Shown here piece after piece: positions 7,134 through 17,728 of a DNA stretch of 64,000 nucleotides (its first letter is position 1; each line of letters starts with the position of its first letter). The DNA comes from Actinobacillus porcinus (lineage in GTDB: Bacteria > Pseudomonadota > Gammaproteobacteria > Enterobacterales > Pasteurellaceae). The stretch is from contig NZ_CABFKI010000011.1 of NCBI RefSeq assembly GCF_901764995.1, positions 1 to 64,000 on the forward strand. Direction: 5' to 3'. The notes beneath the pieces were generated by a model that was not told where the DNA came from, made no database searches, and saw only the letters and a list, made by a program, of their open reading frames with translations. The position numbers were made by a program, and so were the translations under genes.

Positions 7134-7804
7134 TAGTGAACTCCTCGTTCAAAACGCGTGAAACGTAATTCCAGTTTGCGGATAAACACTTGGCTAATAA
7201 TTGTGATCACTAAATAAATCAACGCGGCTAACCCATACCATGTAAAGGGTTGGTGGGTGTTCGTATTAATTAGCTCCGCTTGGCGCATTAAGTCACTGAC
7301 ACCGATTAATGAAATTAATGCGGTATCTTTTAGTAATACGAGCCATTGGTTGCTCAGACCCGGTAAGGCATGACGCCAAACTTGCGGCATGATGATATGG
7401 AAAAACGCATAACTACGGCTTAAACCTAATGCGGCGGAACTTTCCCATTGTCCAAGGGGAATCGCCTGAATGGCTCCACGTAAGGATTGAGAAGCATACG
7501 CAGCAAAAATGAGCGATAATGCAGTCACACCGCAACCGAAAGCACTAAATTCAACGTAATCGCCCGTGATGAGTTCAACCAGTTCGGTTGCACCGAAATA
7601 AATTAAAAACACCACAATAATTTCAGGTAGCCCACGTAATAGGGCAATAGCAACAGAAACGGGTTTGCGGACACAAGCAAATTTGTTGGTTTCAAGGACA
7701 ACAAAAAGCATGGATAACAGCAAACCCACAATCAAAGACGAAACTGCAAGCCCTAAGGTCATTAGGGTTGCAGATTTCATTAAAGGAAGATATTCAAAGA
7801 ACAT
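7133..7804 (-). CDS. artQ: Arginine ABC transporter permease ArtQ
   Basis: A 223-residue permease homologous to ArtM with the coupling motif QWESSAALGLSRSYAFFHII and about five membrane helices. It lies 3 bases after artI and overlaps artM at the stop/start, as expected for a translationally coupled pair. Together with ArtM it forms the arginine channel in the inner membrane, powered by ArtP. Confidence 0.93.
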   Translation of the reverse strand: MFFEYLPLMKSATLMTLGLAVSSLIVGLLLSMLFVVLETNKFACVRKPVSVAIALLRGLPEIIVVFLIYFGATELVELITGDYVEFSAFGCGVTALSLIFAAYASQSLRGAIQAIPLGQWESSAALGLSRSYAFFHIIMPQVWRHALPGLSNQWLVLLKDTALISLIGVSDLMRQAELINTNTHQPFTWYGLAALIYLVITIISQVFIRKLELRFTRFERGVH

Positions 7805-7807
7805 GGC

Positions 7808-8530
7808 TTATTTTGCGGTCATCCATTTATCATAAATTTTTTGGTATTCGCCATTGGCTTTAATGGTTGCTAAGCCTTTATTTAATTCTTCAACTAAGTC
7901 TTTGTTCCCTTTGTTAACCGCGATACCTAAACCATTACCAAAATATTTCGGGTTGGTTACTTTATCACCGACAAAGGTTAAGTTCGCTTCTTTGCTCAAC
8001 ATATCAGCTAGCACGGCAGTATCGCCGAAGATGATATCAATACGACCATTTTTCAAATCTAAGATCGCATCTTGTAAAGATGCATAAGCTTTAGGCGTAT
8101 ATTGCGTTGCTTCTGCCACAATATATTGTTGGAAGGTTGTACCGTTTTGTACACCGATATTTTTCGCAGTCGTTAAATCCGCTTTACCTTTGACCGCAAT
8201 GAAACTCGCTGAGCTGTCATAATAAGCATCGCTAAACAGCACTTGTTTTGACCGCGCTTCTGTAATGTCCATCGCTGAAATAGCCGCATCAATACGTTTT
8301 TGTTTAATCGCTTGAACTAAGCCGTCAAAAGAATGGCTTTTGAATGAGCAGTTTGCTTGGATTTCTTTACAAATTGCATTGGCAATATCCACATCAAAAC
8401 CAATAATGTCCCCTTTTTCATTGGTTAATTCAAAAGGTGGGTAACTTGGTTCCATCGCAAATTGAATGTCGCGTGCTTGTGCGCCCAATGCGGTGGTGGC
8501 TAAAAGTGCGGTTAAAAGTAATTTTTTCAT
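7808..8530 (-). CDS. artI: Arginine-binding periplasmic protein ArtI
   Basis: A 240-residue family-3 solute-binding protein. A signal peptide ([19 protein letters not shown]) precedes the mature start [20 protein letters not shown], the typical amino-acid-binding opening. It captures arginine in the periplasm and delivers it to ArtQM. In H. influenzae and E. coli the same gene order artP-artI-artQ-artM is found. Ligand assignment rests on this order and on family resemblance; another basic amino acid is possible. Confidence 0.92.
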   Translation of the reverse strand: MKKLLLTALLATTALGAQARDIQFAMEPSYPPFELTNEKGDIIGFDVDIANAICKEIQANCSFKSHSFDGLVQAIKQKRIDAAISAMDITEARSKQVLFSDAYYDSSASFIAVKGKADLTTAKNIGVQNGTTFQQYIVAEATQYTPKAYASLQDAILDLKNGRIDIIFGDTAVLADMLSKEANLTFVGDKVTNPKYFGNGLGIAVNKGNKDLVEELNKGLATIKANGEYQKIYDKWMTAK

Positions 8531-8538
8531 AGAATCTC

Positions 8539-9273
8539 CTATTCAGAGTGGGATAGATATTGTTTAAACTGTTCCGTTTTTGGATTTTCAAAGCAACTTG
8601 CATCGCCCATTTCAATGATATGGCCGCGTTCCATATACACCACTTTTGTGGCCACTTTACGCGCCATACCGACTTCGTGGGTCACAATGACTTGGGTAAT
8701 GCCGGTTTCTTTTAATTCTTGAATAATAGACACAATTTGCGCCGTAATTTCAGGGTCGAGTGCCGCAGTGGGTTCATCGAATAACAATACCTGCGGTTTC
8801 ATCATTAATGCTCGCGCAATCGCCACCCGTTGTTGCTGACCGCCGGAAAGTTGCAACGGAAAACGTTCCGCATGCTCTTCTAAACGCAAGCGTTTCAGTA
8901 ATTCAATCCCTTGCGCTTTGGCTTCCGCTTCACTAACGCCCAAAATTTTCATCGGGGCTTCGATCAGATTTTCCAACACCGTAAAATGCGGCCATAAGTT
9001 GTATTGTTGAAACACCATGCCCACGTTTTTACGCAGTTGAAGCAATTTCTTCTGATCCATTTTTTCTGATAAATCAAACGTGCTGTTGGCGATATTTAGC
9101 TCGCCCGATTTAGGCACTTCAAGTAAGTTCAAGGTTCGGATTAAGGTACTTTTTCCTGCACCACTTGGCCCAAGCAATACAACGGTATCGCCATCTTCCG
9201 CCGTTAAGTTAATGTCAAATAAGGCTTGCGCGGAACCGTAAAAGAAATTGAGATTTTTAACACTAATGGTCAT
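8539..9273 (-). CDS. artP: Arginine ABC transporter ATPase ArtP
   Basis: A 244-residue ABC ATPase: Walker [10 protein letters not shown] (residues 35-43), signature [15 protein letters not shown], Walker [15 protein letters not shown] and the switch histidine in [10 protein letters not shown]. It is the first gene of artPIQM and supplies energy for arginine uptake. Two ArgR-like boxes lie 54-88 bases upstream of its start, consistent with repression by arginine. Confidence 0.94.
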   Translation of the reverse strand: MTISVKNLNFFYGSAQALFDINLTAEDGDTVVLLGPSGAGKSTLIRTLNLLEVPKSGELNIANSTFDLSEKMDQKKLLQLRKNVGMVFQQYNLWPHFTVLENLIEAPMKILGVSEAEAKAQGIELLKRLRLEEHAERFPLQLSGGQQQRVAIARALMMKPQVLLFDEPTAALDPEITAQIVSIIQELKETGITQVIVTHEVGMARKVATKVVYMERGHIIEMGDASCFENPKTEQFKQYLSHSE

Positions 9274-9326
9274 GGTAAAATTACGTTATCAAGATAAAGG
9301 AAAATTGAAAATATATTACTTTTTTT

Positions 9327-9361
9327 TGCATAAATATGCAATATAAAAAGAGATTTATGCA
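9327..9361 (-). promoter_or_regulatory. Tandem ArgR-type boxes upstream of artPIQM
   Basis: The first box, TGCATAAATATGCA (9327-9340), differs from the ARG-box consensus TGAATWWWWATTCA at two symmetric positions. A second, weaker box (9348-9361) has a good right half (ATGCA) and begins exactly 21 bases later, the spacing of paired ARG boxes on one face of DNA. ArgR control is inferred. Confidence 0.6.
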
Positions 9362-9385
9362 TGAAAAATCACAGCAGTATCATAT

Positions 9386-9436
9386 AGCACTTGTACAACG
9401 CTGAAATGATGCTTGGTGGGCTTGTCAAATCATAGG
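9386..9436. repeat. Degenerate copy of the REP-like repeat
   Basis: CGCTGAAATGATGCTTGGTG and GGCTTGTCAAATCATAGG resemble the hairpin-A module of the REP-like family found intact at 37937, 44859 and 58434, but the right arm is lost. It lies in the 317-base artP-rlmN gap, which also holds the ArgR boxes and the competence site. Confidence 0.6.
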
Positions 9437-9457
9437 ATATTTCGGTTTTTTTATTAT

Positions 9458-9479
9458 TTTTGTGATCTTCATTCCAAAA
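9458..9479 (+). promoter_or_regulatory. CRP-S-like (competence) site upstream of rlmN-pilW
   Basis: A 22-base site beginning TTTTGTGATCT and ending TTCCAAAA matches the Pasteurellaceae CRP-S consensus (TTTTGCGATC...GCAAAA) at 17 of 22 positions. The identical site, within an identical 26-base block (9454-9479), stands upstream of pilA. In H. influenzae the equivalent rlmN-pilF2 unit belongs to the Sxy/CRP competence regulon. A possible -10 (TACAAT) lies at 9539-9544. Confidence 0.65.
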
Positions 9480-9590
9480 AAGTGCGGTCAAGCTTGGTGG
9501 AAATTGGAAATATTGATAGATTATTTCGCATGAAATCTGTACAATCGCCGCCTACGATTTTCCTGCCGTAAGGTGTAATAACGAGGCGAT

Positions 9591-10709
9591 ATGTCAGAAA
9601 AAATTAACTTAATGAATTTAACGCGCCAGCAAATGCGCGAATTTTTTAAAGAATTGGGTGAAAAACCTTTTCGTGCCGATCAATTAGTGAAATGGATTTA
9701 CCACTTTGGCGAAGATAACTTCGATAATATGACCAATATTAACAAGAAGTTACGTGAAAAATTAAAAGAAGTTGCCGAAATTAAAGCGCCAGAAGTGGCG
9801 GTGGAACAACGCTCCGCCGATGGTACGATCAAATGGGCAATGCAAGTTGGGGATCAACAGGTTGAAACCGTTTATATTCCCGAAGCGGATCGCGCAACTC
9901 TTTGTGTTTCTTCGCAAGTGGGCTGTGCCTTGGCTTGTACGTTCTGTTCAACAGCGCAACAAGGTTTTAACCGCAATTTAACGGTGTCTGAAATTATTGG
10001 ACAAGTTTGGCGTGCGTCAAAAATTATCGGGAATTTCGGTGTAACAGGCGTTCGACCTATTACGAACGTGGTCATGATGGGCATGGGAGAGCCTTTGTTA
10101 AATGTGGCTAACGTTGTGCCTGCAATGGAAATTATGTTAGATGACTTTGCTTACGGTTTATCCAAGCGCAGAGTCACCCTTTCGACTTCAGGCGTTGTTC
10201 CCGCATTAGATAAATTACCGGAAATGATCGATGTGGCGTTGGCGATTTCATTACACGCACCAAATGATGAATTGCGCGATGAAATTGTGCCGATCAACAA
10301 AAAATATAACATCAAAATGTTAATGGATAGTGTGAACCGTTATTTGAGTGTATCTAACGCGAATCACGGGAAAGTCACCATCGAATACGTCTTGTTAGAT
10401 CACGTGAATGATGGCACGGAACATGCACACCAGTTAGCGGAAGTGTTAAAAAATACACCATGTAAAATTAATTTAATTCCATGGAATCCGTTCCCTGAAG
10501 CACCTTATGCGAAAAGCTCAAACAGTCGCATTGACCGCTTCCAGAAAACCTTAATGGAATACGGTTTTACGGTGATTGTGCGTAAAACACGAGGTGATGA
10601 TATTGATGCTGCTTGTGGGCAACTCGCAGGTGATGTTATTGACCGCACCAAACGTACGGCGCAAAAACGTCAATTTGGTCAGACTATTGATGTCGCGGTA
10701 CGTGCATAA
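9591..10709 (+). CDS. rlmN: Dual-specificity 23S rRNA/tRNA m2A methyltransferase RlmN
   Basis: A 372-residue radical-SAM enzyme that methylates C2 of adenine in 23S rRNA (A2503) and some tRNAs. The radical-SAM cysteines form CxxxCxxC at Cys112, Cys116 and Cys119 ([10 protein letters not shown]), and a late cysteine occurs in [13 protein letters not shown], the resolving cysteine of the family. First gene of the rlmN-pilW-rodZ-ispG-hisS-yfgM series conserved in gammaproteobacteria. Upstream it carries the competence-type site shared with pilA. Confidence 0.96.
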   Translation: MSEKINLMNLTRQQMREFFKELGEKPFRADQLVKWIYHFGEDNFDNMTNINKKLREKLKEVAEIKAPEVAVEQRSADGTIKWAMQVGDQQVETVYIPEADRATLCVSSQVGCALACTFCSTAQQGFNRNLTVSEIIGQVWRASKIIGNFGVTGVRPITNVVMMGMGEPLLNVANVVPAMEIMLDDFAYGLSKRRVTLSTSGVVPALDKLPEMIDVALAISLHAPNDELRDEIVPINKKYNIKMLMDSVNRYLSVSNANHGKVTIEYVLLDHVNDGTEHAHQLAEVLKNTPCKINLIPWNPFPEAPYAKSSNSRIDRFQKTLMEYGFTVIVRKTRGDDIDAACGQLAGDVIDRTKRTAQKRQFGQTIDVAVRA

Positions 10710-10746
10710 TGTAAATGCAATTAAAGTGCGGTTAGATTTAGGAGAG

Positions 10747-11301
10747 ATGATGAAAAGATTAAAAATCGCCCAAATTAAACCGCACTTTTTATGGGCATTA
10801 CTTCTTACCGCTTGCGTTTCAAGCGCACCCAATGGAACATTTGATAAACAACAGGCCGCCAAAGCGCGCGTTGAACTGGCTATTGGTTATTTGTATCAAC
10901 AAGATCTCGCGCAAGCAAAACTGAATTTAGATAAAGCCCTAAGTTATGCCCCTGATTATTATCTTGTCCATTCTGCCTTAGCTTATTTTTATCAAAAGCA
11001 AGGGCTGATAGAGCAAGCAGACCAAGCCTATATTAAGTCTATTGATTTAAATCCTGAACAAGGGGATGTGCTGAATAACTATGGAACATTTCTTTGTGAA
11101 CAAGGCCATTTTGAACGTGCTTATACGCAATTTCGACAAGCCTTGACTACCCCTAATTATTATCATCAAGCGGATACCTTTGAAAATCTTGCACTTTGCG
11201 CTTATGAACAGAATAACCCTATGATTTATCAAGAAAATATCCAAAAACTCGAGAAAATAGCCCCTGCACGTGCAATGCAACTGAAAACTCGCCTGAAATA
11301 A
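10747..11301 (+). CDS. pilW: Type IV pilus assembly lipoprotein PilW/PilF
   Basis: I place the start at ATG 10747 (followed by a second ATG) with the ribosome-binding site TAGGAGAG, giving 184 residues. The signal peptide ends in a lipobox LLTAC (Cys23), then TPR repeats follow (for example ARVELAIGYLYQQDLAQAKL and YAPDYYLVHSALAYFYQKQG). PilW/PilF is the outer-membrane pilotin that helps assemble the secretin of type IV pili and is needed for DNA uptake. The gap to rlmN carries an uptake sequence. Its relatives in H. influenzae are competence-induced. Confidence 0.9.
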   Translation: MMKRLKIAQIKPHFLWALLLTACVSSAPNGTFDKQQAAKARVELAIGYLYQQDLAQAKLNLDKALSYAPDYYLVHSALAYFYQKQGLIEQADQAYIKSIDLNPEQGDVLNNYGTFLCEQGHFERAYTQFRQALTTPNYYHQADTFENLALCAYEQNNPMIYQENIQKLEKIAPARAMQLKTRLK

Positions 11302-11398
11302 CAGCTAATTTTGTCAATTTAGGTAATAACTGTTGCAAAAGCCCTTTTTCATATTTAAACTTTAGCGGATCATTTCTTTACTAAAGTTAGCACTTTTT

Positions 11399-12346
11399 AT
11401 GGCAGAAACAGAACAATTAACGACAGAATTATCTGTAGGCGAGCAATTTCGTCAAGCTCGTGAAAAAATGGGGTTAAGCTTAGAGAATACGGCAAATAAA
11501 ATTAACTTGCGCGTCAAAATTCTCGAGTATATTGAAAACAATGACTTTTCTCACAAGAATATTCCCGCAACTTTTATGAAAGGGTATATCCGTACTTATG
11601 CCAAATTTCTTAAATTACCCGAAGAGATTTGGGAGACGACTATTGCGAATTTAGGGGATACCACCAAACATGACTTTAATCGCATTGCCCGTGTTGAGCG
11701 TGTAACCAATCCCCATTCACACAGTCGTTGGGTTGGCTATTTCACAACAGGCGTGGTTGCAGTGGTGATTGGTATGACGGTGCTTTGGTGGTGGGAAAAT
11801 TATCAGCAATCTAACACTGAACGTGATACCCTTGTGCAAAATTATACGCCAAGCGAAAACAGTGTTTCTGATAACCCTGATAACAATGTTGCCTTGCCGT
11901 CACCGGCTGCTACGGTATTAAATAATACGGATAGCGCAACATCAGCATTACCGCAAACAGAAGTACCTGCTCAAGCATCAGCAGAAATGGTGCAAGCTGA
12001 ACCTGTTACTCAACCCGCTACCGAACAAAATTCGTCTAATCCAATGATGAATGAACAAGCGGCGAAGGAAAGTGCGGTGGAAAATTCACAAGAAAATCAG
12101 CCGGCGGCAAATGTTCAAGGTGATTTGCATATTGAAGTGGTGACAGCAACCAGTTGGATTAGCGTCAAAGATGCGAATCGCAAAGTACTGGCTGAAAAAG
12201 AATATAAAAAAGGTGAAATCCTGTCTTTTGACCACAAAGGTCCTTATTCAGTTATTATTGGCGCGCCAAGCAATGTTAAAATCACTTACAAAGGCGAAGA
12301 TTATCCGCTTAAAGTGGATGGTCGAATTGCAAAATTTAAATTATAA
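11399..12346 (+). CDS. rodZ: Cytoskeletal protein RodZ
   Basis: A 315-residue bitopic protein: an N-terminal helix-turn-helix-like domain ([20 protein letters not shown], about residues 13-85) that binds MreB, a single membrane helix near residues 113-131 ([20 protein letters not shown]), a long low-complexity periplasmic linker rich in A, N, P, Q and S, and a C-terminal DUF4115 domain from about residue 240. It maintains rod shape. The ribosome-binding site is weak. A uptake sequence is embedded in the linker (near 12070). Confidence 0.93.
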   Translation: MAETEQLTTELSVGEQFRQAREKMGLSLENTANKINLRVKILEYIENNDFSHKNIPATFMKGYIRTYAKFLKLPEEIWETTIANLGDTTKHDFNRIARVERVTNPHSHSRWVGYFTTGVVAVVIGMTVLWWWENYQQSNTERDTLVQNYTPSENSVSDNPDNNVALPSPAATVLNNTDSATSALPQTEVPAQASAEMVQAEPVTQPATEQNSSNPMMNEQAAKESAVENSQENQPAANVQGDLHIEVVTATSWISVKDANRKVLAEKEYKKGEILSFDHKGPYSVIIGAPSNVKITYKGEDYPLKVDGRIAKFKL

Positions 12347-12354
12347 GAAGTCCA

Positions 12355-13470
12355 ATGTCAGCATTTAAACCCACTATCAAACGTCGTGAATCGACAAAAA
12401 TTTATGTAGGAAATGTACCCATCGGTGGGGATGCACCGATTGCGGTACAATCGATGACCAATACGCGCACCACAGATGTGGAAGCCACCGTGGCACAAAT
12501 TAAAGCCCTTGAGCGCGTAGGCGCAGATATTATCCGTGTTTCTGTGCCAACGATGGAAGCGGCAGAAGCTTTCAAGTTGATCAAACAACAAGCGCACGTG
12601 CCATTGGTCGCCGATATTCATTTCGACTATCGTATCGCCTTAAAAGTGGCGGAATATGGTGTAGATTGTTTACGGATTAACCCGGGCAATATCGGACGAG
12701 AAGATCGTATTCGTGCGGTAGTTGATTGTGCGAAAGATAAAAATATTCCAATCCGAATTGGGATTAATGCAGGATCTTTGGAAAAAGATATTCAAGAAAA
12801 ATACGGCGAGCCAACACCTGAAGCCTTGCTTGAAAGCGCATTGCGTCACGTGGAAATTTTAGACCGTTTGAACTTTGACCAATTTAAAGTGAGCGTTAAA
12901 GCTTCCGATGTCTTTTTAGCAGTGGAAAGTTATCGTTTACTGGCGAAAGCCATTAAACAGCCATTGCATTTAGGTATTACTGAAGCAGGCGGTGCGCGTG
13001 CCGGCGCAGTAAAAAGTGCGGTGGGTTTAGGGATGCTTTTAGCGGAAGGTATCGGCGATACGTTACGGGTTTCCTTGGCGGCAGACCCTGTGGAAGAAGT
13101 CAAAGTCGGCTTTGATATTCTGAAGTCATTGCGTATCCGTTCTCGTGGTATTAACTTTATCGCCTGTCCAACTTGTTCACGCCAAGAATTTGATGTAATT
13201 GGCACGGTGAATGCCCTTGAGCAACGCCTTGAAGATATTATTACCCCAATGGACGTTTCCATTATTGGCTGTGTGGTTAACGGGCCTGGTGAAGCTTTAG
13301 TATCTGAGCTGGGGGTTACAGGCGGTAATAAGAAAAGCGGTTTTTATCTCAACGGCGAACGTCAAAAAGAACGTTTTGACAACGATGATATGATCAACCA
13401 ATTAGAAGCGAAAATTCGCGCCAAAGTCGCAATGAAAGAACAACGCATTGACATTTCTCAAAGCGAATAA
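12355..13470 (+). CDS. ispG: 4-hydroxy-3-methylbut-2-enyl diphosphate synthase IspG
   Basis: A 371-residue enzyme of the MEP isoprenoid pathway that reduces the cyclic diphosphate MEcPP to HMBPP using a [4Fe-4S] cluster. The TIM-barrel part opens with [20 protein letters not shown]; the cluster-binding cysteines are in [12 protein letters not shown] and [13 protein letters not shown]. Length and sequence are standard. It begins 8 bases after rodZ and is followed by hisS after 23 bases. Confidence 0.97.
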   Translation: MSAFKPTIKRRESTKIYVGNVPIGGDAPIAVQSMTNTRTTDVEATVAQIKALERVGADIIRVSVPTMEAAEAFKLIKQQAHVPLVADIHFDYRIALKVAEYGVDCLRINPGNIGREDRIRAVVDCAKDKNIPIRIGINAGSLEKDIQEKYGEPTPEALLESALRHVEILDRLNFDQFKVSVKASDVFLAVESYRLLAKAIKQPLHLGITEAGGARAGAVKSAVGLGMLLAEGIGDTLRVSLAADPVEEVKVGFDILKSLRIRSRGINFIACPTCSRQEFDVIGTVNALEQRLEDIITPMDVSIIGCVVNGPGEALVSELGVTGGNKKSGFYLNGERQKERFDNDDMINQLEAKIRAKVAMKEQRIDISQSE

Positions 13471-13493
13471 CATTAATGAAAAAAGGATAAAGT

Positions 13494-14765
13494 GTGGCAA
13501 ATATTATTAAAGCAATCCGCGGTATGAACGATACTTCACCCACAGAAACGCCATTGTGGCAATGGGTTGAAGGCAAAGTGCGGTCCGTTTTAGTCAATTA
13601 TGGTTACTCAGAAGTGCGTATGCCGATTGTGGAAAGTACGCCATTATTCGCGCGGGCAATCGGCGAAGTGACGGACGTAGTTTCTAAAGAAATGTACACA
13701 TTCTGGGATAATGATGAACAATTAACTTTACGCCCGGAAGGAACGGCAGGTTGTGTGCGCGCGGCGATTGAAAATGGCTGGAGCTATAACAATGAGCAAC
13801 GTTTATGGTATATGGGGCCAATGTTCCGCCACGAACGTCCACAAAAAGGACGTTATCGCCAATTCCACCAAGCCGGTGTAGAAATTTTCGGTATCAGCAA
13901 TCCTGAAATTGACGCGGAATTGATTATTTTAACCGCACGTTTATGGAAAGAATTAGGTATCGACAAAGACGTGACCTTGCAATTGAACTCTATCGGTTCC
14001 CTTGAAGCGCGTGCCAATTACCGTTCAGCATTAGTGGCATTTTTGCAAAATCACACCGCACTTTTAAGCGAAGAAGAAAAAGAGCGTTTGGTGAAAAATC
14101 CATTACGTATTTTGGATACCAAAAATCCTGAATTGCAAAAAGTATTAGATAACGCGCCAAAACTGTTGGATTATTTGGATGACGAAAGTCGCGAACACTT
14201 TGCACAACTTTGTGCACTGTTGGATGCGGTTGGTGTGGCTTATGAAATCAATCCAAAATTGGTGCGTGGTTTAGATTATTACAACAAAACCGTGTTTGAA
14301 TGGGTTACAACGGCATTAGGCGCACAAGGCACTGTTTGTGGCGGTGGACGTTATGACGGCTTAGTAGAGCAGCTTGGCGGTCACGCTACACCGGGCGTTG
14401 GTTTTGCTATGGGCTTAGAACGTTTAGTGTTGCTAGTGCAAGAAGTAAACAAAGACATTGCACTGCCAAGTGCGGTGGATATTTACCTTGTTTTTGCCGG
14501 TGAAGGCACAACTGTCAGCGCGTTCCAATTAGCGGAAAAACTGCGTTCAGAATTACCGCACTTACGCGTGATGACGCATTGCTCAGGCGGCAACTTTAAG
14601 AAACAATTTAAACGTGCGGATAAAAGCGGTGCAAAATTTGCCTTAGTCATTGGTGAAAGCGAAGTACAAAATAACCAAGTGGTGGTAAAAGATTTGCTCG
14701 GCGGCGCAGAACAACAAACCATTGCCGCAGCCGATGTGGTGACCTATTTAAAAAACGCATTTTAA
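13494..14765 (+). CDS. hisS: Histidyl-tRNA synthetase
   Basis: A 423-residue class II synthetase. The start is a GTG ([18 protein letters not shown]), which fits the N terminus of HisS proteins. Class II motif 2 ([20 protein letters not shown]), the histidine-specific motifs [15 protein letters not shown] and [14 protein letters not shown], motif 3 ([11 protein letters not shown]) and the C-terminal anticodon-binding domain are present. Confidence 0.97.
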   Translation: MANIIKAIRGMNDTSPTETPLWQWVEGKVRSVLVNYGYSEVRMPIVESTPLFARAIGEVTDVVSKEMYTFWDNDEQLTLRPEGTAGCVRAAIENGWSYNNEQRLWYMGPMFRHERPQKGRYRQFHQAGVEIFGISNPEIDAELIILTARLWKELGIDKDVTLQLNSIGSLEARANYRSALVAFLQNHTALLSEEEKERLVKNPLRILDTKNPELQKVLDNAPKLLDYLDDESREHFAQLCALLDAVGVAYEINPKLVRGLDYYNKTVFEWVTTALGAQGTVCGGGRYDGLVEQLGGHATPGVGFAMGLERLVLLVQEVNKDIALPSAVDIYLVFAGEGTTVSAFQLAEKLRSELPHLRVMTHCSGGNFKKQFKRADKSGAKFALVIGESEVQNNQVVVKDLLGGAEQQTIAAADVVTYLKNAF

Positions 14766-14775
14766 GGACTAAAAA

Positions 14776-15390
14776 ATGGCATTAACAAGTTTTGAAGAAC
14801 AAGAACTCAACGAATTAAAATCTTGGTGGCAAGATAACTATAAGACCATTATTGCGGTGGTGGTTTTATCATTAGCCGGCTCTTTTGGTTGGCGTTACTG
14901 GCAGGATCATCAAGTAACTAAAACACAAGAAATTTCTGCCCAATACGATCAAATTATTTTAAGCAATCAATCGGCAGAAGCGAAAAATGCAGAAATCGAT
15001 GCGTTTGCAAAAGAGCACAACAAAACGGCTTATGCAACCTTGGCATTGTTTGAAAAAGCAAAACTTGCTGTTGAAGCTAAAGATTATCAATTAGCAGCAG
15101 CCGCGTTGCAACAAGCAATCACTGAAGCCCCGGACGATATTTTAGCTTCTTTAGCAGCATTGCGTTTAGCGAGCGTACAACTACAACTTAATGAAACCGA
15201 TGCCGCATTGGCAACGTTAAATAATCAAGTAAAAGACACTTCGCTAGAAGCACGTAAGCTATTGTTAATCGGTGATATTCAAGCAGCAAAAGGCGACAAA
15301 GCCGCCGCCAAAGCAAGCTATGAACAAGCACAAAAAAACGCTTCGTCATTAGAGCAAGAATGGCTGCAAGTGCGGTTAAATAATTTGTAG
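14776..15390 (+). CDS. yfgM: YfgM (ancillary SecYEG translocon subunit)
   Basis: A 204-residue single-pass inner-membrane protein with a cytoplasmic start (FEEQELNELKSWWQDNYKTI), one membrane helix at about residues 25-40 and a periplasmic TPR-like domain rich in alanine. YfgM works with PpiD at the SecYEG translocon. In E. coli bamB and der follow it; here a terminator and glutathione reductase follow instead, so the operon ends early. Confidence 0.9.
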   Translation: MALTSFEEQELNELKSWWQDNYKTIIAVVVLSLAGSFGWRYWQDHQVTKTQEISAQYDQIILSNQSAEAKNAEIDAFAKEHNKTAYATLALFEKAKLAVEAKDYQLAAAALQQAITEAPDDILASLAALRLASVQLQLNETDAALATLNNQVKDTSLEARKLLLIGDIQAAKGDKAAAKASYEQAQKNASSLEQEWLQVRLNNL

Positions 15391-15406
15391 TTTTGTTATT
15401 GTATTG

Positions 15407-15441
15407 AAAGGCTTGGGGTAAAATATCTCAAGCCTTTTTTA
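15407..15441 (+). terminator. Terminator after yfgM
   Basis: AAAGGCTTG (15407-15415) pairs with CAAGCCTTT (15429-15437), followed by a T-run. Confidence 0.85.
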
Positions 15442-15548
15442 TTTTTGGATTGGTAATATCAATTAAAATAATCTATTTAGACTTTTGCCTTTTTCACTCA
15501 ATTTCGGCAGAATAACCGTAATTTTTATTGTAGATAGGAAACTGAATT

Positions 15549-16919
15549 ATGACAAAACATTACGATTATTTAGCTATCGGTGGTGGTTCGGGCGGTATTG
15601 CGTCTATTAACCGTGCGGCGAGTTATGGTAAAAAATGTGCGATTATTGAAGCGAAACATTTAGGCGGAACTTGCGTGAATGTAGGCTGTGTACCGAAGAA
15701 AGTGATGTTTTATGGCGCGCAAATTGCGGAAGCGATTAAGAGTTATGCGCCTGATTATGGTTTTGATGTTACCGTAAATAACTTTGATTTCGCGAAATTG
15801 GTGGAAAGCCGTCAAGCCTATATTGGTCGTATTCATACTTCTTATAACAATGTGTTAGCGAAAAATAATGTGGATGTGTTAAATGGTTTCGCTAAATTTG
15901 TGGATGCGAAAACCGTGGAAGTGCATTATGCGGACGGTTCAACGGAGCAAGTGACGGCGGATCATATTTTGATCGCAACGGGTGGTCGTCCGAGTATTCC
16001 AAAGGTAAAAGGGGCGGAATATGGCATTGATTCAAACGGCGTATTTGCCTTGACTGAATTGCCAAAACGCGTGGCAATCGTTGGTGCAGGTTATATTGCC
16101 GTAGAGCTGGCGGGGGTATTTAATAGCCTTGGCGTGGAAAGTCATTTATTTGTGCGTCAACATGCGCCGTTGCGCAATCAAGATCCGTTAATCGTGGAAA
16201 CTTTGCTTGAAGTCTTAGCGCAAGACGGGATTCAACTGCATACCAAAGCTATTCCGCAAGAAGTGGTGAAAAATGCAGACGGTTCTTTGACGTTGAAATT
16301 AGAAGATGGACGTGAAACCAACGTAGATTGTGTGGTTTGGGCAATTGGTCGTGAGCCTGCAACGGATGTGATCAACTTGGAAGCAACAGGTGTGGCAACC
16401 AACGAACGTGGTTTTATCAAAGTGGATAAATTCCAAAATACCAATGTGGACGGTATTTATGCAGTGGGCGATATTATTGAAGGCGGTATTGAATTAACGC
16501 CGGTGGCAGTGGCAGCGGGTCGCCGTTTGTCGGAACGTTTATTCAATAATAAACCAAACGAACACTTGGATTACAATCTTGTTCCAACGGTGGTATTCAG
16601 TCATCCTCCAATTGGTACCATTGGCTTAACCGAGCCGAAAGCCATTGAAATGTACGGGGCAGAAAATGTGAAAGTGTACAAATCTTCTTTCACCGCCATG
16701 TACACGGCGGTCACACAACATCGCCAACCTTGCCGTATGAAGTTAGTTTGTGTAGGCAAAGAAGAAAAAATTGTAGGCTTGCACGGTATTGGTTTTGGCG
16801 TGGACGAAATGATCCAAGGCTTTGCAGTCGCAATTAAAATGGGCGCAACCAAAGCAGATTTCGATAATACCGTGGCAATTCACCCGACAGGTTCGGAAGA
16901 ATTTGTGACCATGCGTTAA
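15549..16919 (+). CDS. gor: Glutathione-disulfide reductase
   Basis: A 456-residue flavoprotein that reduces oxidised glutathione with NADPH. It has the N-terminal FAD motif ([20 protein letters not shown]), the redox-active disulfide CVNVGC (Cys42 and Cys47), the NADPH-binding motif [14 protein letters not shown] followed by FVRQHAPLR (arginines favour NADPH), and the C-terminal catalytic HPTGSEE. Length is standard. Convergent with dciA across a short terminator. Confidence 0.96.
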   Translation: MTKHYDYLAIGGGSGGIASINRAASYGKKCAIIEAKHLGGTCVNVGCVPKKVMFYGAQIAEAIKSYAPDYGFDVTVNNFDFAKLVESRQAYIGRIHTSYNNVLAKNNVDVLNGFAKFVDAKTVEVHYADGSTEQVTADHILIATGGRPSIPKVKGAEYGIDSNGVFALTELPKRVAIVGAGYIAVELAGVFNSLGVESHLFVRQHAPLRNQDPLIVETLLEVLAQDGIQLHTKAIPQEVVKNADGSLTLKLEDGRETNVDCVVWAIGREPATDVINLEATGVATNERGFIKVDKFQNTNVDGIYAVGDIIEGGIELTPVAVAAGRRLSERLFNNKPNEHLDYNLVPTVVFSHPPIGTIGLTEPKAIEMYGAENVKVYKSSFTAMYTAVTQHRQPCRMKLVCVGKEEKIVGLHGIGFGVDEMIQGFAVAIKMGATKADFDNTVAIHPTGSEEFVTMR

Positions 16920-16935
16920 ATGAGCTAAGGTTAAG

Positions 16936-16960
16936 ATAGTCGCTTCGGCGGCTATTTTAT
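16936..16960. terminator. Terminator between gor and dciA
   Basis: ATAGTCGC (16936-16943) pairs with GCGGCTAT (16948-16955) around a TTCG tetraloop, followed by TTTATTTG. The T-run overlaps the end of dciA. Confidence 0.75.
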
Positions 16961-17280
16961 TTGTGTTTCCCAAGTTGAGGGTTAATGCTAAATTGTAGTG
17001 TCTCAATACTTGGATATTGCTGTTGAATCAATTGGATTAATTCTTGCTGGCGGAATAAAAAACTTTGACGAACCATCGCATTTGCCACGTCAATATTTAA
17101 ACATTTTTCGCCAAAGTTAACGATTTGATACAAGCCATCAAATTGAATGGGAAATATCTTTTTGATGTGTTGATTTATCTCATTGATTAACAAACCTTTT
17201 TTCATTACATCTGCCAAGCTGGATGTTTCAAGCAGATCTTTAATATTCATGGCTTTTTGATAGCGTCTCATTTTTTCCAT
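16957..17280 (-). CDS. DUF721 protein, DciA-like helicase loader
   Basis: A 107-residue protein of the DUF721 family. The core pattern is seen in FDGLYQIVNFGEKCLNIDVA and NAMVRQSFLFRQQELIQLIQ (residues about 47-88). DciA is the ancestral loader/recruiter of the replicative helicase DnaB in bacteria lacking DnaC, and it commonly lies divergent from or upstream of secM-secA. Alternative start at Met11. Family assignment is good; the helicase role is from family knowledge. Confidence 0.8.
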   Translation of the reverse strand: MEKMRRYQKAMNIKDLLETSSLADVMKKGLLINEINQHIKKIFPIQFDGLYQIVNFGEKCLNIDVANAMVRQSFLFRQQELIQLIQQQYPSIETLQFSINPQLGKHK

Positions 17281-17336
17281 AAATTTGCTTTTTTATATTC
17301 CCCTAATATTTACTGCACATTTTAGCGAATTTCCGT

Positions 17337-17342
17337 TATAAT
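17337..17342 (+). promoter_or_regulatory. -10 element of the secM-secA promoter
   Basis: A perfect TATAAT stands 28 bases upstream of the secM start codon. No well-spaced -35 hexamer is obvious. It is the only good -10 in the dciA-secM gap. Confidence 0.5.
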
Positions 17343-17370
17343 TCGACCAATTTTTTACTAATTTCACGAG

Positions 17371-17694
17371 TTGATTTTGAATAATCTCTATCATCGCACG
17401 GCACAAGGACGGACGTATTTTTGGTCGCACATACTTTTTAGTATGATTGCGCTTTTTGCGTTGCCGCAAGTACAGGGTGTTGAACCGGCGGAGTTGCCGC
17501 GTTTAGAGTATCAAAATCAACCGATTCAAACTCAAGTTGTTCGTTCAACTTTTGTTCAACAGCAACAATTACAACGAACGCAAGGCGTTCATCCTATCTT
17601 CCAATCTGAAAAACAATCTCAATTTTTACCGCACTTTGCCACACAAATTTTTGCAAAGCATGCGCCTATTCGTGGTAGCCCCTATTTTTCTTAA
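17371..17694 (+). CDS. secM: Secretion monitor SecM
   Basis: A 107-residue protein immediately upstream of secA, with a hydrophobic export signal (FWSHILFSMIALFALPQVQG) and a C-terminal arrest motif HAPIRGSP at residues 97-104, followed by only three residues. This is the arrest motif type described for Mannheimia succiniciproducens SecM rather than the E. coli one (FxxxxWIxxxxGIRAGP); both share the IRxxP end. Ribosome stalling near the motif, relieved when SecA pulls on the nascent chain, adjusts secA translation. The start is TTG (17371, or 17377). An uptake sequence in reverse is embedded at 17629-17638. Confidence 0.9.
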   Translation: MILNNLYHRTAQGRTYFWSHILFSMIALFALPQVQGVEPAELPRLEYQNQPIQTQVVRSTFVQQQQLQRTQGVHPIFQSEKQSQFLPHFATQIFAKHAPIRGSPYFS

Positions 17695-17728
17695 TTATCT
17701 CAGATCTTAGAGAGATCTTATTGTGCCG

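Noticed and set aside
13990-14217. Long antisense frames inside hisS, secA, alaS and gyrB
   Set aside because: They follow codon-position bias of the sense genes, lack ribosome-binding sites and encode nothing recognisable.
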